Assembly (NCBI RefSeq): GCF_024323335.1
Contig: NC_066581.1
Coordinates: 226,750,539 to 226,814,538 of the forward strand
Direction: 5' to 3'
DNA length: 64,000 nucleotides
Source of the DNA: Lathyrus oleraceus
Taxonomy: Eukaryota > Streptophyta > Magnoliopsida > Fabales > Fabaceae
The notes under the pieces were generated by a model. The model did not search any database and was not told the DNA's origin. It was given only the letters and a program-made list of their open reading frames with translations. Each line of letters starts with the position of its first letter. Position 1 is the first letter of the stretch. A program made the translations under genes and the position numbers. Shown here piece after piece: positions 53,044 to 64,000 of this stretch.

Positions 53044-56000
53044 TCTGTTTGAAGAGTAACTTGGACTATTTCTTTGGTTGTCCAATTATTCACCATCTCC
53101 CCTGGAGCACACGGTCGCACCCAGTTGTCCAGATCACGATCGTTGTCACCATCTTCGCTACCGGCTGCAAAGACGTCTCCATGATTCATCAACCCAACGC
53201 TGGTGAAGGAACCCGACCCTTTCTGAACACCCTGCTCTGCCTGAAGAGGCTGATAACCGATGCCGAATTTATCTTCTTTGACGGGCAGATCAACCATCCT
53301 GCCCCAGCCTTCTGCATTGCCTGAGCTGACAACCTCCAAAGCTTGCTTGTAGGATGCAATTGAGACACCTGGCTTCTTCTGCCCGACGAAAGCCACCTTC
53401 TCAATAGCAATGGTCTCGAAAGCTTGGCACAGAGTTTCATGAATCTCGCCATCCATCTCCACATACTTGAAGGAAGATAGATGACTCACAAGAATGTCCT
53501 CCTCGCCGCACACAGTCACAACCTGACCATTCCAAACATACTTCAGCTTCTGATGGAGAGTTGACGACACTGCTCCAGCCCCATGTATCCAGGGACGCCC
53601 CAATAAACAACTATATGCTGGTTGGATATCCATCACATAGAAGATAATGTCAAATACCTCCGGGCCTATCTTCACTGGCAACGTGACTTCTCCAAATACT
53701 GATCGCTTGGACCCATCGAAAGCACGAACGATGAGATCACTCGGAGTGAGGACAGCCCCTTCAACATCAATCTTGCTCAAAATCTTCTTGGGCAACACAT
53801 TCAACGAAGAGCCAGTATCCATCAACACATGCGACAACACTGCACCCTTGCATTCCATGGTGATGTGTAGAGCTCTGTTATGATTACGACCCTCAGGCGT
53901 CAAATCCAAGTCTGTGAACCCCAAACCATGCCGTGTACTGACATTAGCAATAACACCCTCAAGTTGATTGACAGAAATTTCCTGAGGCACGTAAGCCAGA
54001 TTCAACATTTTCAGCAAGGCGTTACGGTGTGCCTCAGAACATAATAACAATGAGAGGATAGAGATTTTGGACGAAGTTAGGTTCAGCTGGTCCACAATCT
54101 TATAATCACTTTTCTTAATGATCTTCATGAACTCCTCCACATCCTTCTCAAATGAACCCTCAGGCACCTCCTTCTGCACAGGTCCTTCTTCAACCACAAC
54201 TTGCTTACCTTTTGCTTTGGCAAGAGCCTCAACATTGTTATCCCTCAAAGTCTGTGGCGCAAACAGACGACCGCTTCTAATAAATCCTCCAGGTCCTCCC
54301 ACATTGTCCACAGCCGGACCAACAGTTACTGGAGTTCTGTTTGGCACACCAATTATCACTGGAGCCTGATTCACTGGCCTGATCTGACTTTCTGACCTTC
54401 TGTTGTTACGGTAAGCATCATCATACTTCCAAGGAACAACCCTACTGTTCTCAACAGGTCTTCTATCAGAAGCCACAATAGTAGTAGGAGCACCAACAGT
54501 TACTGGAGCAGATATGGTTACAAGGGTACCAACAGTTACGGGTGCACTAATGGTTCTTGGGGCACGTCCAGGACCCTCAGACGGTTTGAAGTAAATGGTG
54601 ACAGTTGACACCACCCCACGATCTCTCACAGCCCGAGAAAACTGTAGGCAACCATCATCAATCAAACCCTGGATACCTCTCCTCAGCTTTCCACAACCAT
54701 TCTCATGTTCAGCACAGTCTGAACAACCATCATCACAGCCCGGGAACACTCCCCCTTTCAACAGACGTTCCTTTATCACCAACAGCGAAGTCTGAACCTC
54801 ATCAACACTGACTACCAAGTCCACAACGTCCTCACCTTCCACATTGTTCACCCTGGGCCCTCCATGTTGAGGCATAGGGTTGTTCACAACATTCGGCACA
54901 GGAGCAAAGTTGATTGTTTTAGCATCAATCAAATCCTGGACCTTATGATGAAAAGCCCAAAAGTTCTCAATATGGTGCCCCGGTGCACCGGAATGAAAAT
55001 CACAATGAGCATTGGCATCATACCCAGCAGGAATTCTTGTCAACGGAGCCATGGTGCGAAGCTCAATAAATTTCAACCTGAGCAGTTCATGAAGCAATTC
55101 AGCATACGTCATTGGTAGCAGATTAAAATGATGCTCGGGCATTCTCTGCCTTGGTTGAAACGGGAGTTGCTGTTGTTGCTGATGTTGTTGTGGAGCTCTT
55201 TGTTGTTGTTGCTGAGGTTGAGTTGGGATGGTCACAGCGGCAACCTGACGGTACTGTCCTCTGTTTGTATTCCTTCTGTGTTGCACAACTTAGTCTCACC
55301 CTCCCTCCTTCGGGGTGCCCCAGAAAATGGCTTCTTAGAACTGGAAGATGAAGAACCAGCATCTTGAATCTTCCCTGCTTTAATAAGGCTCTCAGTCCTC
55401 TCTCCATAGATAACCACATCGGAAAAGCTACCGAACGGGAAACTCCCCATACGGTCCATAAACACCCCCTGTAGGGTCCCAATAAACATGTCAGTCAGCT
55501 CTCTCTCCAACATAGGAGGTTTCACTCTTGCAGCTAACTCACGCCACCTCTGGGCGTACTCCTTGAAACTTTCACCAGATTTCTGACACAGACTCTACAG
55601 TTGGGTTCTGCTCGGAGCCATATCCATGTTGTGCTTATACTGCCTCAAGAAGGCTTCCCCCAAATCTTTCCAGCTTCTAACAGACTCTCTTTTCAGGTCC
55701 ATATACCAGTCCAAGGACGCTCTAGACAAGCTGTCCTGGAAAAAGTATATCCACATCTTCTCATTATCTGTGTATGCAGAGATTTTTCTGTAATAAGCCT
55801 GCACATGGGTGCGAGGACAAGAAGTGCCATTATATTTGTCAAAGGATGGCGCCTTGAATTTGTAAGGAATTCTCAGCCCATCAACCAAGCCCATGTTGGT
55901 TACATCAAAACCCAAAGAGTTCTGACACTCCATGGCTCTGATCTTCTCAGCTAGGGCGTCAACCTTCCTATCCTTCTCTTCAATTCTTTCAACTTCATCA

Positions 56001-56356
56001 TCATCGCTAAGGGGAGTGAACATATCCTCCTGCCTATCAACCAATGGAGCAGGATGACGAACTGGAGCACGGGTTGCTCTAACATTAGCAGTCTCTGCAG
56101 CAAAAGGTTGTCTGTTGATTCTGATACCCCTCAACTCATCACCCACAACATAGTTGTTGACGGGAATAGTAGCAGCAACAACTTCATTAACAGGGACCCC
56201 CTCTGGTGAAGCACGGTTGACCGGTGGAATCACAGCTTCCTGTCTTTGGGCTAAGGCACGCAACTCCTCTTGCCCTTGCACGACCCCTTGCATCATGGTC
56301 ATAAACTGAGCCATGTTAGCCCTCATTTCTGCCAACTCAGCTTGAACTTGATCCAT
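53040..56356 (-). pseudogene. gag-pro: Ogre2 gag-protease, one stop and one frameshift
   Basis: Starts MDQVQAELAEMRANMAQF at 56356 and has the intact Gln codon where Ogre1 has its stop (GVVQGQ). A TAG at 55597-55595 replaces a Gln codon (ctgCAGagt in Ogre1). A one-base deletion near 55290 moves the frame before the Gln-rich region. The remaining 748 codons (55286-53040) include the finger-like CDFHSGAPGHH and the protease DTGSSLNVLPKKIL with LGRPWIH. Ends at TAA overlapping the intron donor. The gag core repeats YKFKAPSFDKYNG and WKDLGEAFLRQYKHNMDMA. Confidence 0.9.
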
Positions 56357-56763
56357 ACTTCTCTGTTGATTCAGTCTTGTAGCGTAGCGGTGCGGACGAT
56401 GATCAGCAATCCTGCCTAAAACAGGAACTAGAGTGAGAAACCTTGTTCAAGAACACCTGTAATGCAAGAATGATATGTGTATGATGCTTATGATGCGTAT
56501 GATGCATATGATATGTTCATTTCTCAGGCATTCAAGAGTCTTATCCATCTTTTGAAAAATGGCAACCTGCAATATGAAAAACAAAGAAGCAACCTTCACA
56601 GGATGATGAGCACAAGGTGAAACATCAACAATCTCATCTATAGCCATGAGCAACAAGGATCATACAACAGAGTTCAGGAAAAGATTCAAATCATCAGAGC
56701 AGAAACAAGGAATCCCATCCAATAATTCTGGAGGTGATCCTCAACATAAACAACAGATACAAT
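56357..56763 (-). other. Ogre2 spacer between ORF1 and gag
   Basis: About 400 bp, no gene. Contains the gcatatgat/atgatgc-rich stretch (56465-56520) also seen in Ogre1. Confidence 0.6.
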
Positions 56764-58403
56764 CTAACAAAGTCGTCCTCCAGGAATGAGAGTCTTCAGA
56801 TACTGACACTGGTCTATCAACAGGTCACACTCTGAACACTCAGGCAAAGGAGTGAGCTTCTCCTTCAGTTGCTCCCTGAGTTCTCTCACTTCTTCTCTTA
56901 GCTGGCTCTCTGATGCATGTCTTAAGTCCATCTCTTTCTTCAACTGAACATCTTTGTCTCTAAGCTGCTTTTCCAAGTCTCGTATCTTCTTTTGGTAATT
57001 AGCTTCCGCTTTTTGCAATCTTAAGCGCTCATGGTATTCTTTATTCAGCATTGTCTCTATCTCCTCATAAGACCTCTTCTTGCTCTTCAATCTGCTGGCA
57101 TCTTCACCCTGTACTCCTTTGAGTTTATGAGCCAAGTTCAACTTATCAGCTTTGGCTTTGTAAAGCTCCATCTGAGTATCTTGTTCCTTCTCTTTCAACC
57201 GTCGATTCTCCATCAAGGCTCGTTTGTAGTACTCAACAGGCACATTCTCAGAATGTATCAAAGGTGGTTGCTCTTGCAATGGCTCCATCCTATCATAGGG
57301 TAACAACAAAGCTCCAACTCTATCCTTGACCCACTCAATGTAGGCAGGCATAGCAATGGCGAACTTCTTCCCCAAAACAGATCCATCCTTGACACCAATA
57401 CTCTCCCAAGCTTTTCCCACTTGTTCCAATCTAGATGGGTCACTCCACTTCTTAAAGTACACACTCTCAGCTATCTCAGCATCTACTGGCCTTTCATTCA
57501 TGACAAAACCCAACTGACGGAGAGAAAGAACCGGGTTGTAGTTGATGCAACCCTTAGTCCCTATGAGTGGAACATTACGAAACCCTCCACAACTCATAAT
57601 GACATTGCGCACATTCATCCTATAAGCTTGCCACCTGATATCGTAGGCTGTGAGAGACATGATCCTCTGAGTCCACTTACGAGTGCTCTGAGTAGCCACA
57701 AAAGGTCCACTGGTTGGAAGAAAGGACAAGAACCACTTGAGTAGCAATGGGAGACAACACCTGATAGCTCCACCCTTACCATGCCTGCTGTGTATAGCAT
57801 AATAAGTGTCAGCTAACAAGGTAGGAACTGGGTTTCTCCAATGAAAATAGTGATAGCAGCAAGATCCACAAAATTAGGCATGCTAGGGAACAACACAACT
57901 CCATAGACCATGACAGCTAACTGAGCATTGAAAGCTTCCCAATTTCTTTTCTTTGCTTCTTCCCTAGCCATTCTCACCAAGTACTTCAAAGGCAAACCCA
58001 CAACATCACCACTTGATTTCCAATTATCACTCACTTCTTTGATACTCAAATAAAGAGCCTTAGCAACAACCCTGAAATCAACCTCCATTGGCACATCCAG
58101 AAAGGGTATCTGATATCTGATCGGGACATTCATCAGAATGGAACACTCTTCAAGAGTGAGAGCTAACTGATAATCCTGAAAGGTGAAGCAACGGAGCTCC
58201 GGATCATAGAACTGTAGGAGAGTCTGCAGAGGTACTGGATCTACCACCATCTTCAACAGTGTCAAGATATCCCCATACTGATCATCAAACACCTTCTGAT
58301 TACCGCCGGTCACCAGACTGCTCATCTCTACCAAAGATGTCAATGGCTCCCGGTGAAAACTGTAGGTACAAGTCTTCCTCTTCAACTCTAGAATGGCTGT
58401 CAT
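56764..58403 (-). pseudogene. ORF1: Ogre2 ORF1 (DUF7745 / plant-mobile-domain-like), one frameshift
   Basis: MTAILELKRKTCTYSF at 58403 opens the frame, with LLQFYDPELRCFTFQDYQL and LTLEECSILM as in Ogre1. A single-base loss near 57835 ends the first part as IFIGETQFLPC; the rest (57819-56764) continues in the next frame with the conserved C-terminal coiled coil (RRLKEKEQDTQMELYKAKAD, KKIRDLEKQLRDKDVQLKKE) and CSEC. The break is recent: both halves are otherwise well preserved. Confidence 0.85.
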
Positions 58404-59236
58404 CTCTCACAGTGAATAGACTCCTGAATGAACCTGAGAAATGATATGCATGAGCAAATTAGATTTTTTTTCTTTTTTGCATTTTTTCTCTTTTTCATCA
58501 TTTTTTTATTGCATTATTTTTTTGAAAATAAACATGCTATGATGCAAATGATGCAAACATGACTGGATGGTTGTGCATCACAAGGCACAGACTTCGGCGT
58601 CGGAACCGGATACCACAAACCAAGGTCATCTGGAACCCCAAAGTCATATGGAACCCATACTTCAGAACCAAGTCACCAACAAGACCAAGAGTCACCAACA
58701 GGAACCAAGAGTCACCAATAGGATACGGTCACCAACAAAATACGGTCACGAACAGATCAAGTCACCAATTGTACCTGTAATGATTCATTCCCTCCCCACT
58801 CACGGGTGTCATCTAGGCCAGGGTAAGGTCAAGAGAAACGCAGGATAAACAACCCTTTCAAGAATATCATCATATACACACCAGATGTATGCAACGATAA
58901 TACCCCATCAAAATCTGAACTGCTCGTGATATCATGTTCCGCTAAGTGGCGCCATACCACCCGCTTCCCATGAATCACTCTATTCCTAGGTGTCCTAAAG
59001 TTCACTCATAGCCTGGGTATTGGGCCTTTTACCTCTTGTAACTCCCACCCATAGAGCAACAGATACACAGCCAGCATAATGATAATATGATGCATGCAAA
59101 CACATAATGCACATATATACAATCACATCATAAATGCAATAAATAAAGCAGTAAAAGCAACCAACACTATCCTAAAGAGCGCTAGGATTGACTCGCTTAG
59201 GGAAGATGGACCAGCAAGAGGTCAACTTCTCGGTAG
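58404..59236 (-). other. Ogre2 5' leader with T-rich tract, GTCACCAA repeats and conserved block
   Basis: No gene. The T-rich tract (58464-58525), gtcaccaa repeats (58672-58770) and conserved block (58800-59050) mirror the Ogre1 leader in order and spacing. Confidence 0.7.
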
Positions 59237-59254
59237 TCCCCAGCAGAGTCGCCA
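59237..59254 (-). other. Ogre2 primer binding site (tRNA-Arg type)
   Basis: In sense TGGCGACTCTGCTGGGGA, 2 nt from the 5' LTR end; identical to Ogre1. Confidence 0.9.
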
Positions 59255-59256
59255 GC

Positions 59257-62200
59257 TGTCGCATTACGCGAAAAACCGGCGGGAAAAGACACAGAGCCGC
59301 CACCGTGCGTTATTTATCCCAAAAGAGGGAAAGGAAACGCTCGAAGTAAACCTGGAAAGGAATGGTCTCGCGACCAGAGATTGATAGGATCGGGAGTCGG
59401 TTATGCAAAGGGAAGGTATTAGCACCCCTACGCATCCGTCGTACTCGACGGGATCCACGCTCAGAAAGAATAGAAGAAAGGTTGCTAAAGATACTGCTCA
59501 AAGAATGCACAAAACTGAACTGAAACACAGATGAAAGACGGAAGAAGGTGACTCGGCAGGATGTCGCATCCTGGGCCTACATAGTTTGTCAGACACAAAC
59601 ATCAGAGTCGATGTAGTTCGGGGAAATGGGAAACGTGCTCGCTAGGATATCACATCCTATGCATACGTATCTTCTCTAACCAGAGAAAGAATCAGAGCAC
59701 TCGTAGCTCGGCTAACGCACGCCAAACAAGACGCTAAGACGTCAAAGCAAACTGGAAATGGAATGCCAATCGCTGGTCTTACATCCAACTCCATACAAAA
59801 CAAACACACGGGAGACCGACTGCCAATCGCTGGACTTACGTCAGACTCCGAACAAGCAAACACCCATAGGAAACCGACTGCCAATCGCTGGACTTACGTC
59901 AGACTCCACACACACACAAGGGTTGAAAAAGAAAAAGGGCGCCCGGAGAGATCAGCTCATCTCCTACCTACGTACCTCATCTGGTATGAGGATCAGGGCG
60001 ACGTAGTTCCCCTTAACAGGGAAAAAACTTCTATCCTAACCAGAGACTAGGGAGATAACAAGCTACTAGGGAGACTACGACTCGAGCCTAGAAGTTGTCA
60101 TGCATACGATCCCTATGTTGAGGTCTCTAATCAACACCTAACTCGCACAGGAAGCAAGCTAGCCTAAACATCAATTAAGTAAGCAAACACAAGCACAAGA
60201 GAGCAAGCACACACACTATATGCAAACAAGTGGCTCATACAAGGCTGGGCTTTAGTCAAGGGGTCATATCAACCTCGACAAACAAGCCAACTGTTATGGG
60301 TATTTTGAGCTCTTAACCCTAACATTGAGAGTTAGGGTGAAGCAGATGAAATGGGAAATGAGGATCAGACCTCATAGCTCTTATCCCTGGCCTGAGAGAG
60401 CTTCAATCAATGAAAGGGTGGGAGTCCAGAATGAGGAACTCTACTCCACATGACTGACTCTAAATACAATGATCTTGGGTGTTTATTCAAAATGCATCAG
60501 CACGTAGTGCGAGCAAGATGAATGACACAACTGAATAGCAGGGGATGGATTGCACATCCCTCATATCTGCCAATGCCTCTTCACTTAGGAGGTCTTTGAA
60601 GTACATGGCACAAAGATAAACAAGCACAAACATTGCCTCTTAAGGAGGGCTTCAGACAGGTGCCTGCCAAAATAACATGACAGGTCTTCCAGACTACATG
60701 GAGTTAGAGGTCATTACCTAGGTGATATGCCAACCACAAGCAAAGCAACTCAAACAATGAGTTAAAGTGGCTAAAGTACCTGTGTAAACAACCAAACAAT
60801 CAGTATAGTGTTCAGACAAACTATCAATCAGACAAACAACAGTGGTTCCCAATATACACAACAAGCAAGCTTTATGTGCAAGCATTCAAATTGTTTCATC
60901 ATCTCAAATGGCCTACAAACAGCAAGGGTTAGTGGAAAAAAGCATTTTGCATCTCAATTTATGATATCAACATCAACCATCAAGGCTAGAAGCTTGAACC
61001 TGAAATGCACAACTCAAAAGATGAGTACAAACCACTAGCACCAAAGCTAGGGTCAAAGGTAAGGCAAAAAGTCAAAACAGCAACTAAAACTCAACATGAA
61101 TCACATTTAACCAAGTAAGAACAAATCCTAAAAAGGACCAAATCAAAAGCATTAAGCAAGGTCATCATTCAACCAAGAGAAGGCAAGGCAAGCAAAAGGT
61201 GCATACAATTGACCATCAAGAATCAAAATTCCATATTAAAACAGAAATGACTCAAACAATTCTGGAAATTTTCATGAGCATACAACATGTCCAACATAAT
61301 CATCATGTCAAAAATCATAAACAGAGGAGCTGAATTGGCTAGGCAATGAAAATGGAGAAGATCAATATCAAATTGTGTGACACACATTGTCACACCATAT
61401 TAGCATGTGCCTAAAACAAAAATGACAAAGGCTAAAAATGCACAACCAAGCCTCAAAAATCACACAACATGTTGAGAATCAGCACACACAATTTCATGGC
61501 AATTGGATCATTATTGAGCATTTCACAATAGTTTGAATCAGGCATGGTTCAAATGTATACATTTTCAATCAATCCAACACAATTTATTTTCCAGAAATGA
61601 TAAAATCCTAAAATCAACACCATAAAATTCTAGACATTCCAAGGATCATGCTGCAAAAAACCTGGAATTATTTGGATCATTATACTATTTTTGGTGATTT
61701 TTTGAAAATTATGGAAAAAATGAAATAAACATTGAAATATCATGAAAATAATAAAAAGAAATGAACAAAATGGAAATGTCTGAAGCCGGATTCGAAGTGT
61801 GTACGCGCTTATGCCAAAACTACGTAGTTTTGGCCAGAAATTTGAATGGAGAAGGGCGCGCTAGCGAAACGACGTCGTTTCGCCCTAGGGTTTACAGGCG
61901 GCGGCTGGTACTGTAGCTCGCGGAGGAAACCACCGTCTTCCTCATGAAGACGGTGGTGGTGAACAGTGACATTCACGATTTTTTTTGCAGAATCACGAAA
62001 ATTTTATATCATTTTAAAGCTTGTGACATGTAGGTTCCGAATCTACCATTAGTTTACTCTAATTCATCATGATCACAGCAAATCGAAGAGAAATCAGCAT
62101 GAACATTCAAACTTTAATCTCACGTATCTTCCTCAATATTGCGCCATTTTTCATGTTCTTTATATCAGTGGAATCAGCAAGCAAAACTCTACAACTCTAT

Positions 62201-63576
62201 GTGCATAAAAAAGAGAATTAAGAGGTGCGAAATTCTGATCTCTTGGAGCTTCAACAATGGCAGTGGTAGATTCAAGGCTTGGCAAGCATCCAAATCCACT
62301 CCTGTATCACTGTTATGAAGCCTGAAGTTGAAATTGAGGCTTGGCACAACCTAGATCTAGCTCAAATAACCATTTCCATCTTCATGTTCTTCTTTGGATT
62401 ATGCATGAATTCTAGCCAAAATCAATGATCCAAGGCTTGATCTATACCAAATCAATATCACAGAACAAAAATATGGAAGAAAATCAAAGGCTTATGTGGA
62501 AGAAAATTGAATTTGGATTGGGAGAAATTTTGGAGGGAAATTTTCAATCTAGATCTAGAATTGTGAATAATGAGAAATTCTGTTATGATTAGCTATTTAT
62601 ATGACATGTTAATCCATTTCCTAATCATGCTTAGGCTTGGCTAATTAAATTTTAATGAGAAAAGAGGTGTTGTGCAAAATTTGTTTTTTTCACCCCATGC
62701 ATGCAATCCCACGTGAACAGTAACAATAGCCATGCAATTTCACTTAAAATCCTCTTATAAACATGTTGGAATGGTTAAAAAGTCCATATGATGCACCAAT
62801 TTTGAATTCATGATTTTCCCTCCAAAAATCACATGAATAAGCAAATGATTATATGACAAAATTTCATGCAATTTGATGAATTATTTGGAAACTACATGTC
62901 ATGAGAAGAAATATGCAAAAAGAGGCACTCATTTTGGAGTTCTAGATCAAAAGTTATGGCCTTTTGAAGTTCCATGCACACTTGACAATGATTTGATCAT
63001 ATCTTCTCAACCATTCATCAGATGCTCATGATCTTTGACTTTTTGGAAATGGAAGAGAAAGATCTTCAACTTTTATGTTGGACAAAATTTCAATTGAATC
63101 TTCTTTGATGTTGGTCCAAAAACTTGCCATTTTTGGAAACTTGAAATTACAGGTCACTTTCTATTTTTGGAAACTTTTGGTCTGACTTCAAAATCTTCAA
63201 TGTAGATGCTTGACATGATGAATAAACCTCTTTTGGACATGAATGAAGTGTCTCAAACCATTTCTCCATCTCCTAGCCCTCAGTTGACTTGCAGTTGACT
63301 TTTATGGGCCCCAGATGACCTGAAACTACACTGTGGACTTTGAGCCTCTAGCACCTGGCCAAGTTGCTTCAAAATGAACCTTGGGTTCACATAAGCTCTC
63401 TAGAACAACCATATGGCCTTTTCTCATGGAAATTCTTTGCTCCTTTGCACAGATGAATTCTCCTGATACCAGTCTTGATTGATGAAATGCAAGGTACTAT
63501 GCAATGTTAATGCAATGTTAATGACCTAAAAATGAAATGAATGTACAAATGGGGGATGCAAATTTGAGGTGCTACA
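59257..63576 (-). repeat. Ogre2 5' LTR (4320 bp)
   Basis: In sense from TGTAGCACC (63576) to GCGACA (59257). It retains all three junction modules. AT-rich U3 toward 63576 contains ttgccatttttggaaac motifs also seen in Ogre1 U3. ORFs inside are incidental. Confidence 0.92.
59550..60009 (-). other. Three junction/pseudoknot modules, Ogre2 5' LTR
   Basis: In sense. Module 1 (60009-59940): CTACG with CGTAG, P1 CGCCC/GGGCG, P2 CCTCAT/ATGAGG, linker TACGTAGGTA. Module 2 (59709-59635): P2 TTCTCT..AGAGAA-type stem, linker TACGTATGCA, P3 TAGGAT with ATCCTA (sense gtgatatccta). Module 3 (59619-59550): flank CTACAT with linker ATGTAG, P1 GACTC/GAGTC, P2 GTTTGT/ACAAAC, P3 CAGGAT/ATCCTG. Confidence 0.65.
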
Positions 63577-63581
63577 CCAAG
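63577..63581. repeat. Target-site duplication CCAAG, right copy (Ogre2)
   Basis: CCAAG here and at 41989-41993 flank Ogre2. Confidence 0.9.
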
Positions 63582-64000
63582 CTCTGATACAAGCCAAATT
63601 CTGATAAGGAATCAAGAATTTCATAACCGGGTTATATTATGCTTCACCATGCTCTGATTAAACCAAGCTTAAAAGCTAAACCAGACTCTGATACAAGACA
63701 TACAAGACAGATTCCTGATAATTATACTTTTTGATACAAACAAGATTTTGAACCAAAGAGTCAAGAAATTTGAATAAGAATCTCGTACATGAAAGTTCTT
63801 ACTTTCATGCTGATTGAAATGTTTTATGTATTAAAATTATTTCGAGTCTTAAACTCAGGGGGAGCTTGCAAACCTCACTCTGAATATTTAAGTTGAGAAA
63901 TATATTTGATAGTATAAAACTTAGGGGAAGCTTACAAGCCCCACTCTGATATATATTTATGTGATTAAACCAAGTAAAAATTGTTCATCAAAATATATGG
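63582..64000 (+). other. Continuation of the host (copia-like?) fragment with repeated G-rich tracts
   Basis: No gene. It shows degenerate repeats of (a)ctctgata(c)aa (63584, 63648, 63685) and two near-repeats aaactcagggggagcttgca (63852) and aaacttaggggaagcttaca (63917), each followed by a ccccactctga- or cctcactctga-type sequence. Multiple PPT-like tracts next to the 3' LTR are reported for SIRE-type elements; the assignment is tentative. Confidence 0.45.

Larger units (their letters stand above)
41994..63576 (-). mobile_element. Ogre2: full-length Ogre retrotransposon, minus strand (21,583 bp)
   Basis: LTRs 59257-63576 (5') and 41994-46248 (3') have TGTAGCACC..GCGACA ends in element sense and are flanked by CCAAG (41989-41993, 63577-63581). 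Gene order in sense: PBS, leader, ORF1, gag-pro, intron, pol, 3' UTR, PPT. Proteins are close to Ogre1 but the U3 halves differ widely, so it is a different Ogre subfamily. The LTRs carry many mismatches and indels against each other, so it is older than Ogre1. Pol is open; ORF1 and gag are broken. Confidence 0.95.

Noticed and set aside
59237..59254. tRNA-Arg 3' end on the + strand
   Set aside because: Only 18 nt match; it is the complement of the Ogre2 PBS, not a tRNA gene.

Overview
The window is plant nuclear DNA made entirely of nested LTR retrotransposons; I see no host gene. The elements are Ty3/gypsy Tat-lineage families, including two giant Ogre elements with about 4.3-4.9 kb LTRs, a tRNA-Arg type primer site, an extra 5' ORF1, an intron between pro and RT, and 3' UTR tandem repeats. 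This points to a legume of tribe Fabeae (Pisum/Vicia/Lathyrus/Lens). The species is inferred from element families only.

Layout by insertion order. (1) The oldest layer is a fragment at 40953-41993 and 63582-64000 with traces of a coding region and repeated G-rich polypurine-like tracts. It is possibly the 3' part of a SIRE/Maximus-type Ty1/copia element. (2) A decayed Tat element runs from the last 10 bp of its 5' LTR (1-10) through gag and pol (103-5815). It also has a long ANTISENSE plant-mobile-domain ORF (39785 down to 5966) and a 744-bp 3' LTR (40209-40952). (3) Its antisense ORF is split by a very long Ogre-like solo LTR (7350-37075, TSD GGACC, about 7.2 kb once the next insertion is removed). 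(4) That solo LTR is split by a complete + strand Ogre ('Ogre1', 8960-31501, TSD AATAC, LTRs of 4929 and 4927 bp, nearly identical by eye). (5) A complete - strand Ogre ('Ogre2', 41994-63576, TSD CCAAG, LTRs of 4255 and 4320 bp) sits in the oldest layer.

Each Ogre has, in its own sense: LTR, tRNA-Arg-type PBS, leader, ORF1 (DUF7745/plant-mobile-domain-like with a C-terminal coiled coil), gag-pro, a 242-251 nt intron whose removal joins gag-pro to RT-RNaseH-aRNaseH-INT in frame, a structured 3' UTR, PPT and LTR. Ogre1 keeps ORF1 open but has a stop at gag codon 27 and two frameshifts in pol. Ogre2 keeps pol open (1145 aa) but has a broken ORF1 and gag. Neither copy is fully intact.

The most unusual content is RNA-structural. 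The Ogre1 LTR carries three modules, each foldable as a three-way junction with a pseudoknot, with conserved linkers and stems that change sequence but stay complementary. The same module occurs three times in the diverged solo LTR and again in Ogre2. The 3' UTRs carry hairpin arrays with constant loops and covarying stems, a run of four hairpins directly after the integrase stop, and many TCCCCAGC-type motifs matching the primer-tRNA acceptor end that pairs with the PBS. These folds were read by eye; no folding or covariation statistics were run.
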